A model generated the notes under the pieces. That model saw only the letters and a program-made list of their open reading frames with translations, searched no databases and was not told the origin of the DNA. This document shows, in pieces, positions 1 to 8,055 of a DNA stretch of 36,494 bases. The DNA is taken from assembly GCA_003249645.1 (NCBI GenBank), contig QKIH01000013.1:1-36494 (forward strand), in the 5' to 3' direction. This DNA comes from Desulfobulbaceae bacterium. GTDB lineage: Bacteria; Desulfobacterota; Desulfobulbia; Desulfobulbales; Desulfocapsaceae. The position numbers and the translations under genes are program-made. Numbering within the stretch: position 1 is the first letter of the stretch; the number at the start of each line of letters is the position of its first letter.

Positions 1-1095
1 GATATTTTTTCCAAATGTCTGCTTTGCGGGGCCTGTAACAAGGTTTGTCCGCGCGGGCTTGATATCACAAGAGCGGTGATGGAGACCAGGGAGAGCTTCG
101 GGCAGCTTTACGGTTCTTTCGGGTCGGTGAAATATGCAGCAAGAAGAGTTCTGGAAAAACCGGAACTCCTGCATGGTGCAAGGTTTTTCGGCAACATTGC
201 GTCTTCGCTGTTTCTCGACATGCTGCCCATGGAAAACGGCCTTCGCCTGAAGCTTGCCATGTTTGACGGCAACCTTGAGAAGCTGATGCCGACCAGGGTG
301 AAAGGCAGTACAATGCGGGCTGATAACTATGGCCTCGAACCCCTTGTCTATTTTCCGGGTTGTTCGTCATCCTATCTCTACCCGACCTCGACTGAAGCCG
401 TAAGAGAACTGGCAGAGAAGCTCGGCTATTTTCTTAAAATCCCCGATGGGCTTGGCTGCTGCGGTTTGGCGCTTGAAGCCGCAGGCGATTCCGGAGCCTC
501 TGTACGGGCGGCCAAAAAAAATATCGAAGCGCTTGAAGCGGTCAGTGGAAAAATTCTTGTGACCTGCGGATCTTGCTGGGCGCACCTGAAAAACTATGAG
601 AAGATTTTTGCAGGTGATCAGGAGTGGCTGCCGAGGGCGCAGGCAATAAAAGACCGGCTTGCCGAGATCAGTCAGTTCCTGCTGCCCCGGGTAAAAGAGC
701 AGTGTGAGCTGCCGGTTAATGAAAAGGGCTGCGATCTGAAAGTCTTCTATCATGATCCCTGTCATCTGCGTAATGAAAATAATGTTACCAAAGAGCCGCG
801 AGAGCTGTTGAAATACGGTCACGGTATTGAGCTTGTCGAGCTTGTTGATGGGCCGCAGTGCTGCGGGCAGGGCGGATTGTTCCACCTCGGGGCACCGAAA
901 CTTTCAGCCATTATCCGTGATGACCTGGCTCACAAGGTTCTGGCCATGAAACCAGATGTTATCACAACCACCTGTTCCGGCTGCTATATGCAGTGGCGAA
1001 CGGCATTAGCTGGTGCCGACAGCAAGGTGAGATTGCTGTTTTTACCGGAACTGCTCAATGAACGCTTGAAATTCAAGCAGAAGGCAACGGCATAA
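1..1095 (+). CDS. CCG-domain Fe-S oxidoreductase subunit, GlcF-like (5' partial)
   Basis: The frame is open from base 1, so the start lies outside the window. The first visible residues hold a 4Fe-4S ferredoxin motif (CLLCGACNKVCP). Two CCG domains follow, one with YFPGC, GLGCCG and TCGSCW, the other with HDPCH, GPQCCG and CSGCY. This order is that of glycolate oxidase subunit GlcF, lactate-utilisation LldE/LutA and HdrD-type proteins. Such proteins pass electrons from a FAD-linked 2-hydroxyacid dehydrogenase, or a heterodisulfide-type site, towards the membrane pool. A GlcF-like protein would have a second ferredoxin motif and a glcD-like gene upstream, neither of which is visible. The substrate (lactate or glycolate) is inference. 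A large inverted repeat follows directly after the stop codon. Confidence 0.85.
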   Translation, partial: DIFSKCLLCGACNKVCPRGLDITRAVMETRESFGQLYGSFGSVKYAARRVLEKPELLHGARFFGNIASSLFLDMLPMENGLRLKLAMFDGNLEKLMPTRVKGSTMRADNYGLEPLVYFPGCSSSYLYPTSTEAVRELAEKLGYFLKIPDGLGCCGLALEAAGDSGASVRAAKKNIEALEAVSGKILVTCGSCWAHLKNYEKIFAGDQEWLPRAQAIKDRLAEISQFLLPRVKEQCELPVNEKGCDLKVFYHDPCHLRNENNVTKEPRELLKYGHGIELVELVDGPQCCGQGGLFHLGAPKLSAIIRDDLAHKVLAMKPDVITTTCSGCYMQWRTALAGADSKVRLLFLPELLNERLKFKQKATA

Positions 1096-1135
1096 TTCTG
1101 TCGATCATCATGGTCTCCATGATGATCGACAGAAT
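1095..1135. repeat. Perfect 19-bp inverted repeat with 3-nt loop
   Basis: The arms 1095-1113 and 1117-1135 are exact reverse complements (core TTCTGTCGATCATCATGG) around a TCT loop. The repeat begins at the last base of the preceding stop codon and ends 48 bp before the permease start. There is no T-run after either arm, so it is not a canonical intrinsic terminator. It could be a terminator of another kind, an mRNA-stabilising hairpin or a protein-binding palindrome. Confidence 0.85.
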
Positions 1136-1182
1136 AGTGAAGCGATGCTTACAACATAATATTCAACATAACCAGGAGAGTC

Positions 1183-2499
1183 ATGATTTCAAAGAAAGAC
1201 GCTCAGTTTAGGGATCCAAATTATTTGCCTCCGATCCAGCAGGCAATTCCTCTTGGAATCCAGCATGTGCTGGCCATGTTTGCCAGCAACGTTACCCCTT
1301 CTATTATTATCGCTCTGGCAGCCGGATATGGTTTCGGCTCCGCTGAGATGGTGTACATGATCCAAATAGTCATGGTCTTTGCCGGTGTTGCAACTTTGCT
1401 GCAGACTGTCGGCGTCGGCCCTGTCGGGGCCAGGCTGCCGGTCGTGCAGGGGACAAGTTTTGCCTTTATACCGGTTATGATTCCGATCGTTAAGACTGCC
1501 GGTATGGCAGCGCTGTTCGGCGGGATTATGATCGGCGGTGTATTCCACTTTCTTCTTGGAACGGTAATCGGCCGTATCCGTAATCTTCTGCCGCCGCTTG
1601 TTACCGGCATTGTAGTTATGACCATCGGGCTTTCCCTGATTCCGGTCGGCATCCAATATGCTGCAGGCGGTGTTCCTCTGATGGGGAAGCCGGAATTCGG
1701 CTCGCTCACCCACTGGAGCCTTGCCCTCATTGTTATTGTTGTTACCCTTGGGCTTAAATTTTTCACCAGAGGCATGCTTTCATCTGCAGCTGTACTGATT
1801 GCACTTGTCATAGGATATGTCGTGGCGATTCCCATGGGGATGGTCAATTTCGGCAAAGTTGCAGCGGCTGGCTGGTTTTCCATGCCGTCTCCACTGCATT
1901 TTGGATTTGAGGTCAACAGTGCTGCCATTATCGGCATGTGCCTGATGTCATTTGTCTCCGCCATTGAAACGGTCGGCGACATATCCGGTATTACCAAAGG
2001 CGGAGCAGGACGCGAGGCCACCGATAAGGAAATCAGCGGCGGAACCATGGCCGATGGCCTTGGCACCGCACTTGCCGGTGTTTTCGGTGGTCTTCCAAAT
2101 ACCTCGTTCAGCCAGAATGTCGGTCTTGTTTCGATGACCGGCGTCATGAGTCGGCATGTGGTGACCTTCGGAGCAGTCTTTCTTGTTATTGCCGGCCTGG
2201 TGCCGAAGGTTGGTGCTCTTATTGCGGCAATGCCGATCGCAGTGCTCGGCGGCGGTGTAATCGTCATGTTCGGTATGGTTGTCTCGGCTGGTATCAATAT
2301 GCTGAGCGAAGTGAACTGGAATCGTCGCAACATGATTATTCTGGCGATCTCGCTTTCAATCGGTCTCGGTCTGCAGGCCGTTCCGGATGCGCTGCAGCAT
2401 GTCTCAAGCACCGTCAAGATACTGCTGACCTCAGGAATTCTTCCTGCGGCAATCATCTCAATGGTCCTGAACGCATTGCTGCCTGAAGAACTTGATTGA
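1183..2499 (+). CDS. NCS2 family purine (xanthine/uric acid type) permease
   Basis: This is a 438-residue polytopic membrane protein with about 12 to 14 hydrophobic segments, the usual size for nucleobase:cation symporter-2 proteins. Family features include an N-terminal IPLGIQHVLAMFASNVTP stretch and VVQGTSFAF. The NAT signature QNVGLVSMTG lies at residues 311-320. In characterised members, Q at its first position goes with purine (xanthine/urate) transport and E with uracil (UraA), so a purine substrate is inferred. The start ATG follows CAGGAGAG at good spacing. No purine catabolic genes are adjacent in the window, so the role could be salvage. A strong terminator follows the stop. Confidence 0.92.
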   Translation: MISKKDAQFRDPNYLPPIQQAIPLGIQHVLAMFASNVTPSIIIALAAGYGFGSAEMVYMIQIVMVFAGVATLLQTVGVGPVGARLPVVQGTSFAFIPVMIPIVKTAGMAALFGGIMIGGVFHFLLGTVIGRIRNLLPPLVTGIVVMTIGLSLIPVGIQYAAGGVPLMGKPEFGSLTHWSLALIVIVVTLGLKFFTRGMLSSAAVLIALVIGYVVAIPMGMVNFGKVAAAGWFSMPSPLHFGFEVNSAAIIGMCLMSFVSAIETVGDISGITKGGAGREATDKEISGGTMADGLGTALAGVFGGLPNTSFSQNVGLVSMTGVMSRHVVTFGAVFLVIAGLVPKVGALIAAMPIAVLGGGVIVMFGMVVSAGINMLSEVNWNRRNMIILAISLSIGLGLQAVPDALQHVSSTVKILLTSGILPAAIISMVLNALLPEELD

Positions 2500-2511
2500 T
2501 ATTTCTCTTTT

Positions 2512-2553
2512 GCTCAGGAGGAGTGTCTGCTCTTCCTGAGCTCCCTTCTTTTT
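2512..2553 (+). terminator. Rho-independent terminator of the NCS2 permease gene
   Basis: The stem 2512-2523 (GCTCAGGAGGAG) pairs with 2530-2541 (CTCTTCCTGAGC) around a 6-nt loop, with one G-U pair. It is followed by the pyrimidine- and T-rich tract TCCCTTCTTTTT. It starts 13 nt after the permease stop codon. Confidence 0.9.
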
Positions 2554-3202
2554 CTCTCTGCGAACGAAGATATGGCCTGTAAACCGGGCTTCAGACCTTG
2601 GGCTGGATAAGAGCTTTGACAGGATAAGGACAATAAGCATGCCTTCCACTGTCCTGCAGGTGAAAAGCGTCTCTGATCCTGGCGGGCATTCCGTGCAGAT
2701 CTGCTGGTCAAAACATCTATGATGCTGTAAACGAAGGCCTTGTTGAAGGTCAGAATTTGTAATTCTGGAAGGCCATGTCTATGGCCTGTACAGTTGTTGA
2801 TGGATATTGACTAGTATATGTCCTGGGATGATCTTTAGAACATCTTTAATCCGGGAAAGAGAATATCTGCAAGGATGAACAGGGGAATGTCTTTGTTCAG
2901 CATGCCGGAGTGTGTTATCTCCAAGCGAAAGGGATTGAGGTTTACGCGGCCGGTGGTAGAGGAAATTAATGAATTCGAAAGGCTGGCTGAATAGGAATAT
3001 CGGCCATGAATTGTCTCTGGGTGCGTTCTTGATGCGACGATAGAGGCGGAGCAGAGGCTGGGCTACAAGCATCAGGATATCGTAGTGCAGTGAAGCGCTC
3101 TTGAATGCAATAAACAAAGCTATATTACATGCTGAAATTATGGAATGTCTGCTTGTTGCTCCGAGTTACTTTTGATTTAAGGGAAGCTCTTGCAAGGGTG
3201 TT
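2554..3202. other. About 650 bp without a convincing gene
   Basis: All six frames are broken into short pieces with no ribosome binding site and no protein family I recognise. One plus-strand stretch (about 2860-2960) reads for roughly 31 codons and then meets two stops. The longest minus-strand frame (2779-3117) looks like chance. The region could be decayed coding sequence, but I cannot name a parent gene. Confidence 0.5.
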
Positions 3203-3418
3203 TTAAGCGTACAGGTTAATTGAATTCGGTCTCATTGACTCTTCACCGGTCTGACGCGCTTCACGGCTCTTTTCAACTGAACTCTCACGACCTTCTTCAC
3301 CAGAACCGGATGGTGGTGTCTGTTGTGTCTGCTGGGCTGCTTGCCTGCTGCTGTTGTTTGAATAGGAAGCCTGTGCTATCTGGCTTGTGTATGCGCCGCT
3401 TATTCCGCTGATGCTCAT
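3203..3418 (-). CDS. Small Ser/Gln-rich hypothetical protein (71 aa)
   Basis: I do not recognise this protein. It is supported as a gene by a strong ribosome binding site on the minus strand (AGGAG, then ATCCAACC, then ATG) and by biased composition. The N-terminus (MSISGISGAYTSQIAQ) is followed by a low-complexity hydrophilic stretch rich in Gln, Ser, Glu and Arg. There is no signal peptide, membrane segment or cysteine, and it is probably largely disordered. It lies downstream of xylH on the same strand but beyond a strong terminator, so it should have its own promoter in 3419-3700. No function is proposed. Confidence 0.6.
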   Translation of the reverse strand: MSISGISGAYTSQIAQASYSNNSSRQAAQQTQQTPPSGSGEEGRESSVEKSREARQTGEESMRPNSINLYA

Positions 3419-3696
3419 GGTTGGATCTCCTGTTTATGAAAAGCCAATTGAGAGGCATTTACTGCCTCACTTTTTTTGCTGCATTTCAGCCTTTCTTTCT
3501 TCTGTCATCATTATAGTCATGCAAGATGAACATTGGATGAAGATGAAGCTGGCCGAGTATTCTTTTGAGAAAGATTCTTATCATTCAGATTGGGCCTGTC
3601 AAGGCTGTGGTGCGAAGGAAAGCCCTGTTGCTTATTCTGTAAGTGGAGTATCAGTAGTAACGATTCTAACTTATTGGAGAAAAAAGATGACTTGCT
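3419..3696. other. Intergenic region between the small gene and the xylH terminator
   Basis: The region probably holds the minus-strand promoter of the small gene at 3203-3418. A TTGACA-like hexamer is seen on the minus strand near 3600, but no good -10 follows it. A 6-bp hairpin (3452-3457 with 3463-3468) lies in the would-be 5' leader. On the plus strand this hairpin is followed by seven Ts, though no gene there would need it. The plus-strand frame at 3387-3728 has no family likeness or ribosome binding site. Confidence 0.4.
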
Positions 3697-3740
3697 GTAA
3701 AAAAAATAAATTCCCCTCTTTTAGGTGAAAAAGAGGGGAA
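3697..3740 (-). terminator. Rho-independent terminator of the xylFGH operon
   Basis: The arms 3711-3722 (TTCCCCTCTTTT) and 3729-3740 (AAAAGAGGGGAA) form a perfect 12-bp stem with a 6-nt loop. Read on the minus strand, the stem is followed by a T-rich tract (complement of 3698-3710). It lies 20 nt past the xylH stop codon. Confidence 0.9.
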
Positions 3741-3760
3741 AGAGGAGACGTTGAGAAGTG

Positions 3761-4960
3761 TTACGCTTTTTTCTTTTTGGAAAGAACGTCGACGTAAACT
3801 GCCAGGATAAGAACAATGCCTCGAATAATAAATTGCCAGAAAATAGGCATATTCATTACAGACATGCCGTTCAGCAGGCTTGCCATGATAAGTGAACCGA
3901 CAATCGCACCGAAAATTTTTCCTTCTCCGCCCATAAGGCTTGTGCCGCCGATAACACAGGCTGCAATCGCTTCAAGTTCGTAGTTTACACCACCACCGGT
4001 GGTTCCCGCTGCCACATATCCGGTCAGCACGATACCTGATACGCCGCAGAGCAAGCCCATCAAGACAAAGATAGTGAAGACGTTTCTGCGGATATTGATG
4101 CCTGACAGGCGGGTGGCCTCCATATTGCCGCCAAGGGCATAGGCGTGGCGGCCAAGCTTGGTGTTGTTGGTGATGTAAGTAAAGATCAGGGCCACAACCG
4201 CCATCAACAGCACCGGGTTGGGGATTCCCCGATAGCTGTTCATGACGGCCACGAAAAGTATCACCAGGCCTGAATACGAGGAGGCCCTGAGGAGGTCGGT
4301 GTACAGCGGCGGCAGAGTGAAGCCGTATTCTTTGCGGAGCTTTCTGTTTTTTAAGATCAGCAAAAAGATAATTATAACAGTTGCTATACCAAGCAGCCAT
4401 CCGACCTTATTGGGCAGGTAGCCTTGGGCAATCAGCCGGAAAGAGTCTTCGATGGGAACTATGGTTTTCCCCTGGGTCACCCCAAGGACGCCGCCCCGAA
4501 ATATCAGCATGCCGCCCAGGGTCACAATAAAGGCAGGGACTCCCAGATAGGCAACAACCCAACCCTGCCAGATGCCGATAATGACACCGACAAGCAGGCC
4601 GATAACAATGGTGATGGCGGTTGATGCAAGGCCACGAGCAAGGATGTCGGCCCCCGGCATAATCGATTCCAGCAGCGGCGGCAGCAGTACCGCCTGAAGA
4701 TAGGCGGTGATTGCGCTGACAAGACCGACAACCGAGCCGACCGACAGGTCAATGTTGCCGGTGACAATGACCATAACCATGCCGATGGAAAGAAAGGAAA
4801 CAATAGTCATCTGGCGAAACAGATTTGACATGTTTCTCGAAGAAAAGAAAATCCAGTCTGTCATATACCCGAAAAACAGCCAGATAAGGGCAAGCGCCAG
4901 AATCATGGTATAGGTTTTGAGGTTTTGTCGGATAAGGTTGTTGAGTTTTTGTGCAAGCAT
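3761..4960 (-). CDS. xylH: Xylose ABC transporter permease XylH
   Basis: This is a 399-residue inner-membrane permease of the RbsC/AraH/XylH family (E. coli XylH is 393 aa) with about 10 hydrophobic segments. Family stretches include NIDLSVGSVVGLVSAI near residue 70, a long central loop after the GWLLGIATVIIIFLL segment, and GGNMEATRLSGIN followed by AIAACVIGGTSLMGGEGKI. It forms the membrane channel that works with XylG and the periplasmic XylF. The start ATG follows GAGGAAAG. It is the last gene of xylFGH, 42 nt after xylG. Xylose specificity is inferred from the binding protein and from the neighbouring xylose isomerase. Confidence 0.92.
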   Translation of the reverse strand: MLAQKLNNLIRQNLKTYTMILALALIWLFFGYMTDWIFFSSRNMSNLFRQMTIVSFLSIGMVMVIVTGNIDLSVGSVVGLVSAITAYLQAVLLPPLLESIMPGADILARGLASTAITIVIGLLVGVIIGIWQGWVVAYLGVPAFIVTLGGMLIFRGGVLGVTQGKTIVPIEDSFRLIAQGYLPNKVGWLLGIATVIIIFLLILKNRKLRKEYGFTLPPLYTDLLRASSYSGLVILFVAVMNSYRGIPNPVLLMAVVALIFTYITNNTKLGRHAYALGGNMEATRLSGINIRRNVFTIFVLMGLLCGVSGIVLTGYVAAGTTGGGVNYELEAIAACVIGGTSLMGGEGKIFGAIVGSLIMASLLNGMSVMNMPIFWQFIIRGIVLILAVYVDVLSKKKKA

Positions 4961-5002
4961 TGGTCGCTTTCCTCGGTATTTCTAATCGTAAGTGGATGCC
5001 GG

Positions 5003-6526
5003 TCAGGCAATTCCGGTGGCTAATGCCATTACTTTTTCCTGGGTGGCCTCGTCCCGGTCGAGTATGCCGCCGAGTTTTCCCTCATGCATGACCATGATCC
5101 GGTCGCTCATCCCTAGTATTTCAGGGAGTTCCGACGATATCATCAGAATCGAAATTCCCTGCAGGGTCAACTCGTTCATCAGTTTGTAAATTTCATATTT
5201 CGCACCGACATCGATACCGCGGGTCGGTTCGTCAAGAATGAGGATTTTCGGGTTGGACATCAGCCATTTGGCGATGACAACCTTCTGTTGGTTTCCTCCT
5301 GAGAGACTGCTGACCAGGGCGTGTAAGGTTGGTGCCTTGACCGCAATATCCTGCGCCATTGCTTCGCATTCCTGTATTTCCAGATGCTTATTCAGGGAAA
5401 AGAAGGAAGAAAACCTGTCAAGATTAGGCAGCGATATGTTTTTGAGTATGGACTGTTCTATTACTAGTCCCATGCGCTTTCGGTCTTCAGGAACCAGGCT
5501 TATACCGTTTTCCATCGCATCCCGGGCTGAATTGATTTCCACCTTTTTACCTTCAATACTGATGTTTCCTGAACTCTTTCGGCCGTATTCGCCAAATAAT
5601 GACAGTGCCAGTTCACTCCTGCCGGAGCCCATTAAGCCGGCCAGGCCTAGAATCTCACCTTTTCTAAGAGTAAAGGATACGTCGTCAACGACTTTCTGGT
5701 TCGTCTGCTCAGCCGATTCGATGCTCCAGTGTTTTACGGTCATGAGAGTTTCGCCGGGCGCGCGGGGGACGGTCGGGAAGCGTTCGGTCATTTCCCTTCC
5801 GACCATCATGGCTACAATCTGTGCGCTGGTGATGTCTGCGGTCGGCCGGGTGCCGACGACGCCGCCATCACGGAAAACAGTTACCAGGTCGGCAATTCTG
5901 AATACTTCTTCCAGCTTGTGGGAAATGTAAATGCATGTTTTGCCCTGCTTGCGCAGCTCATTAAGAATTGTCATCAGGGTATCGACCTCTGATTCAGTCA
6001 GGGCAGAGGTCGGTTCATCCAGGATGAGCACTTCAGCATTCTCCGACAGAACCTTGGCGATTTCGACAAGCTGCTGCTTGCCGACGCTGAGGCTGCCGGT
6101 GACTGCGGCAAAAGGGATGTCTAGATGATGCTTTTCAAGGAGCAGCCTGGTGTCGTTGTATAACTTGTTCCAGTTTATTATGCCGTTTTGGGCAGGTTCT
6201 CTGCCAAGGTAGATATTTTCGCCGACTGTAATCTGGGGAACAAGGGCAAGTTCCTGATGGACTATTGCTATTCCGGTTTCTATGGCTTGCTTGATTGAAT
6301 CGCCGGTGAATTGAAGAGCCTCGCCTTTGTAGAGAACCTTCCCGGTATAGGTGCCGTGAGCGTAGATTCCGGCAAGCACTTTCATCAGGGTCGATTTGCC
6401 TGCTCCATTCTCGCCGCATATGGCATGAATTGAGCCCTGACGGACGGTGAACGACACATCGTTTAAAGCAAGTACTCCGGGGAATTCTTTTGTTACATGC
6501 TGAAATTCAAGAATATTGTCTGACAA
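5003..6526 (-). CDS. xylG: Xylose ABC transporter ATP-binding protein XylG (TTG start)
   Basis: This 507-residue protein has two tandem ABC domains, as in XylG, RbsA and AraG. Domain 1 has Walker A GENGAGKST (residues 38-46), signature LSVGKQQLVEIAKVL and Walker B VLILDEPTSA. Domain 2 has a degenerate Walker A region (GLMGSGRSEL), signature LSGGNQQKVVIAKWL and Walker B ILILDEPTRG, the asymmetry usual for the family. It energises xylose import with XylH. The start codon is TTG at 6526: the minus strand reads GGAG, seven bases, TTG, and there is no ATG nearby. A hairpin separates it from xylF. Confidence 0.92.
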   Translation of the reverse strand: MSDNILEFQHVTKEFPGVLALNDVSFTVRQGSIHAICGENGAGKSTLMKVLAGIYAHGTYTGKVLYKGEALQFTGDSIKQAIETGIAIVHQELALVPQITVGENIYLGREPAQNGIINWNKLYNDTRLLLEKHHLDIPFAAVTGSLSVGKQQLVEIAKVLSENAEVLILDEPTSALTESEVDTLMTILNELRKQGKTCIYISHKLEEVFRIADLVTVFRDGGVVGTRPTADITSAQIVAMMVGREMTERFPTVPRAPGETLMTVKHWSIESAEQTNQKVVDDVSFTLRKGEILGLAGLMGSGRSELALSLFGEYGRKSSGNISIEGKKVEINSARDAMENGISLVPEDRKRMGLVIEQSILKNISLPNLDRFSSFFSLNKHLEIQECEAMAQDIAVKAPTLHALVSSLSGGNQQKVVIAKWLMSNPKILILDEPTRGIDVGAKYEIYKLMNELTLQGISILMISSELPEILGMSDRIMVMHEGKLGGILDRDEATQEKVMALATGIA

Positions 6527-6554
6527 AATGTTTCTCCGCCGTTTTGAGAAAACA

Positions 6555-6583
6555 GCCGGAAGCAGAGACTCCCTGCTTCCGGC
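6555..6583 (-). promoter_or_regulatory. Hairpin between xylF and xylG
   Basis: The arms 6555-6565 (GCCGGAAGCAG) and 6573-6583 (CTGCTTCCGGC) form an 11-bp perfect stem with a 7-nt loop in the 93-nt gap after xylF. Only a short interrupted T tract (TGTTTTCT) follows on the minus strand. In binding-protein transport operons such hairpins often protect the binding-protein mRNA or partly terminate transcription, giving more binding protein than ATPase or permease. That role here is inference. Confidence 0.75.
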
Positions 6584-6619
6584 AGAATACTGCGCCGTAT
6601 TGTTTTTCTCTTCTGCGCC

Positions 6620-7681
6620 TTATGGGCGGGGAGGGCGTTTGTCTTCCGGAATGTCTTTGTAGATATCGTCATATTTCTGGAAACCGGATTTGACGATTTC
6701 ATCATAAACATTGCTGCTGTCTACCCCGACAACCTTGAGGAATTTACACGGAACATCTCCCGTCAGTTTGTCATCCAGTGTCAGTTCCTTGAGGGAGTAG
6801 CTTTTCAACCCTTCAACAGCTTCGCCTTTGGCAAGCTTGATTGCCATATCGATTGCCATTGGTGAGAGTAGACGGACATCTTTATAAACGGTCATTGTCA
6901 GTTCGTTCTCAACGATGGATTTACAACCGGCGGCGGTTGCATCCTGGCCTGAAATCGGCACCTTTCCGGCGAGTCCCTGGGCCTTCATCGCCTGCAGAGC
7001 ACCTAAGGCGGTGCCGTCGTTCGAGGCAACAACAGCGTCAATCTTGTTTTGCTGGGCGGTGAGGATGTTTTCCATTATTTTGGTCGCATTGGCGGGAGAC
7101 CAGTTTTCAACCCATTGGTCGGCAACAATTTTGATCTGTCCTTTATCAACCAGCGGCTGAATAATTTCCATCTGACCTTTGCGGAACAATACGGCGTTAT
7201 TGTCAGTAGGGGAGCCTCCAAGCATAACAAAATTGCCGGAGTCCACTTTCTTCAGTACGCCGCGAGCCTGGGTCCGTCCGACTTCAACGTTGTCAAAAGA
7301 GATGTAGGCTGCCAGTTTGTCTGATTTAACAAGCCGGTCATATGCAATACATGGGATCTTGTCCTGGGCAGCAGAGGCAACAGCTGAGGCTGCAGCAGCG
7401 CCGTCTTCAGCAATAATGATGATAACATCAACTCCCTGTAGAACCATATTCTCGATCTGGTCGTTCTGGAGCTTTGCATCGTGGTTGGCGACCTGTGAAA
7501 TCAGCTGTGCGCCCTGTTCGTTGGCAAGCTTGGTCATGATGGCCTGTTCAACCGGCCAGCGTTCGGTCTCAAAGTCGGAAATTGAAAGTCCGATCTTGAT
7601 CTGCTTTTCTGCAAAAGCGGGCATTACAGCACAAATACTGATAGCACATAATGCAAGCAATCCTGTTACTGCCTTCTTCAT
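6620..7681 (-). CDS. xylF: D-xylose periplasmic binding protein XylF
   Basis: This 353-residue periplasmic sugar-binding protein is of the ribose/xylose type (type 1 periplasmic fold). Residues 1-24 are a signal peptide (MKKAVTGLLALCAISICAV, cleaved after AFA). The mature part starts KQIKIGLSISDFETERWP, close to E. coli XylF, and contains VDVIIIIAEDGAAA, AYDRLV, VVASNDGTALGALQAM and SGQDATAAGCKSI. It binds xylose in the periplasm and delivers it to XylGH. It is the first gene of the operon, with a very good ribosome binding site (AAGGAGGAG, then TACACC, ATG). It should be controlled by the divergent ROK regulator through the intergenic inverted repeat. Confidence 0.94.
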   Translation of the reverse strand: MKKAVTGLLALCAISICAVMPAFAEKQIKIGLSISDFETERWPVEQAIMTKLANEQGAQLISQVANHDAKLQNDQIENMVLQGVDVIIIIAEDGAAAASAVASAAQDKIPCIAYDRLVKSDKLAAYISFDNVEVGRTQARGVLKKVDSGNFVMLGGSPTDNNAVLFRKGQMEIIQPLVDKGQIKIVADQWVENWSPANATKIMENILTAQQNKIDAVVASNDGTALGALQAMKAQGLAGKVPISGQDATAAGCKSIVENELTMTVYKDVRLLSPMAIDMAIKLAKGEAVEGLKSYSLKELTLDDKLTGDVPCKFLKVVGVDSSNVYDEIVKSGFQKYDDIYKDIPEDKRPPRP

Positions 7682-8055
7682 GGTGTACTCCTCCTTGGTT
7701 GATTATGGTTGGGCATCTGTCGGTTTGATAGGCCTCCCTTATCCTTAACCGAAAGTTGTGTTGCAGTTGTTCGTGTCCAACTTATACTTGCAAGCGAGAG
7801 AAAGATTATTTCATTTTTTTGCTTATCCCACTGAGGGCAATCAGTGTTCTTGATGGTAAATAATTTAAAAAATGAAATAATTAAGATTTATCATCGATTG
7901 CCATATATTGAAGGGTCTGTCAAGATTTTTTCTTGCAGTTAAGGTGTTGAAAGAATGGCTTTGTTTGATGTTGTTGGTTTTATTATGTGATTTTGCAATA
8001 AATAGAAAAAAGTTGACAAAGCCAGTTGTACGCAATTATTTTAATAAATGAAATT
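7682..8055. promoter_or_regulatory. Divergent xylF / xylR control region
   Basis: The AT-rich 374-bp region has no gene. On the minus strand a -10-like TATAAG lies at 7786-7781, with a poor -35 near 7809-7804. On the plus strand TTGACA (8013-8018) is followed at 17 or 18 bp by TTATTT/TATTTT (8036-8042), a plausible promoter for the ROK gene that puts the transcript start close to its ATG at 8056. The spaced inverted repeat listed separately overlaps the xylF -35 region. Confidence 0.6.
7805..7881. repeat. Spaced 15-bp inverted repeat, candidate ROK operator
   Basis: The arm 7805-7819 (ATTATTTCATTTTTT) is the exact reverse complement of 7867-7881 (AAAAAATGAAATAAT), with 47 bp between them. 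A related word, AAATGAAATTA, occurs at 8046-8056 over the start codon of the ROK gene. The left arm covers the xylF -35 region, as expected for a repressor site. Part of the match could be due to AT-rich composition. Confidence 0.55.

Noticed and set aside
1221..2456. Long minus-strand open frame (411 codons) opposite the permease gene
   Set aside because: It is the mirror of a strongly supported NCS2 gene, is rich in Pro/Thr/Ile as antisense frames of membrane proteins are, and has no family features.
2779..3117. Minus-strand frame of 112 codons in the gene-poor region
   Set aside because: No ribosome binding site, no family likeness, and composition typical of non-coding DNA.
3387..3728. 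Plus-strand frame of 113 codons with CxxC-like pairs (CQGC)
   Set aside because: No ribosome binding site; it overlaps the start of the small minus-strand gene and runs into the xylH terminator. The cysteine pair looks accidental.
5238..5930. Plus-strand open frame opposite xylG
   Set aside because: It is antisense to two clear ABC domains, with no ribosome binding site and no likeness to any family.
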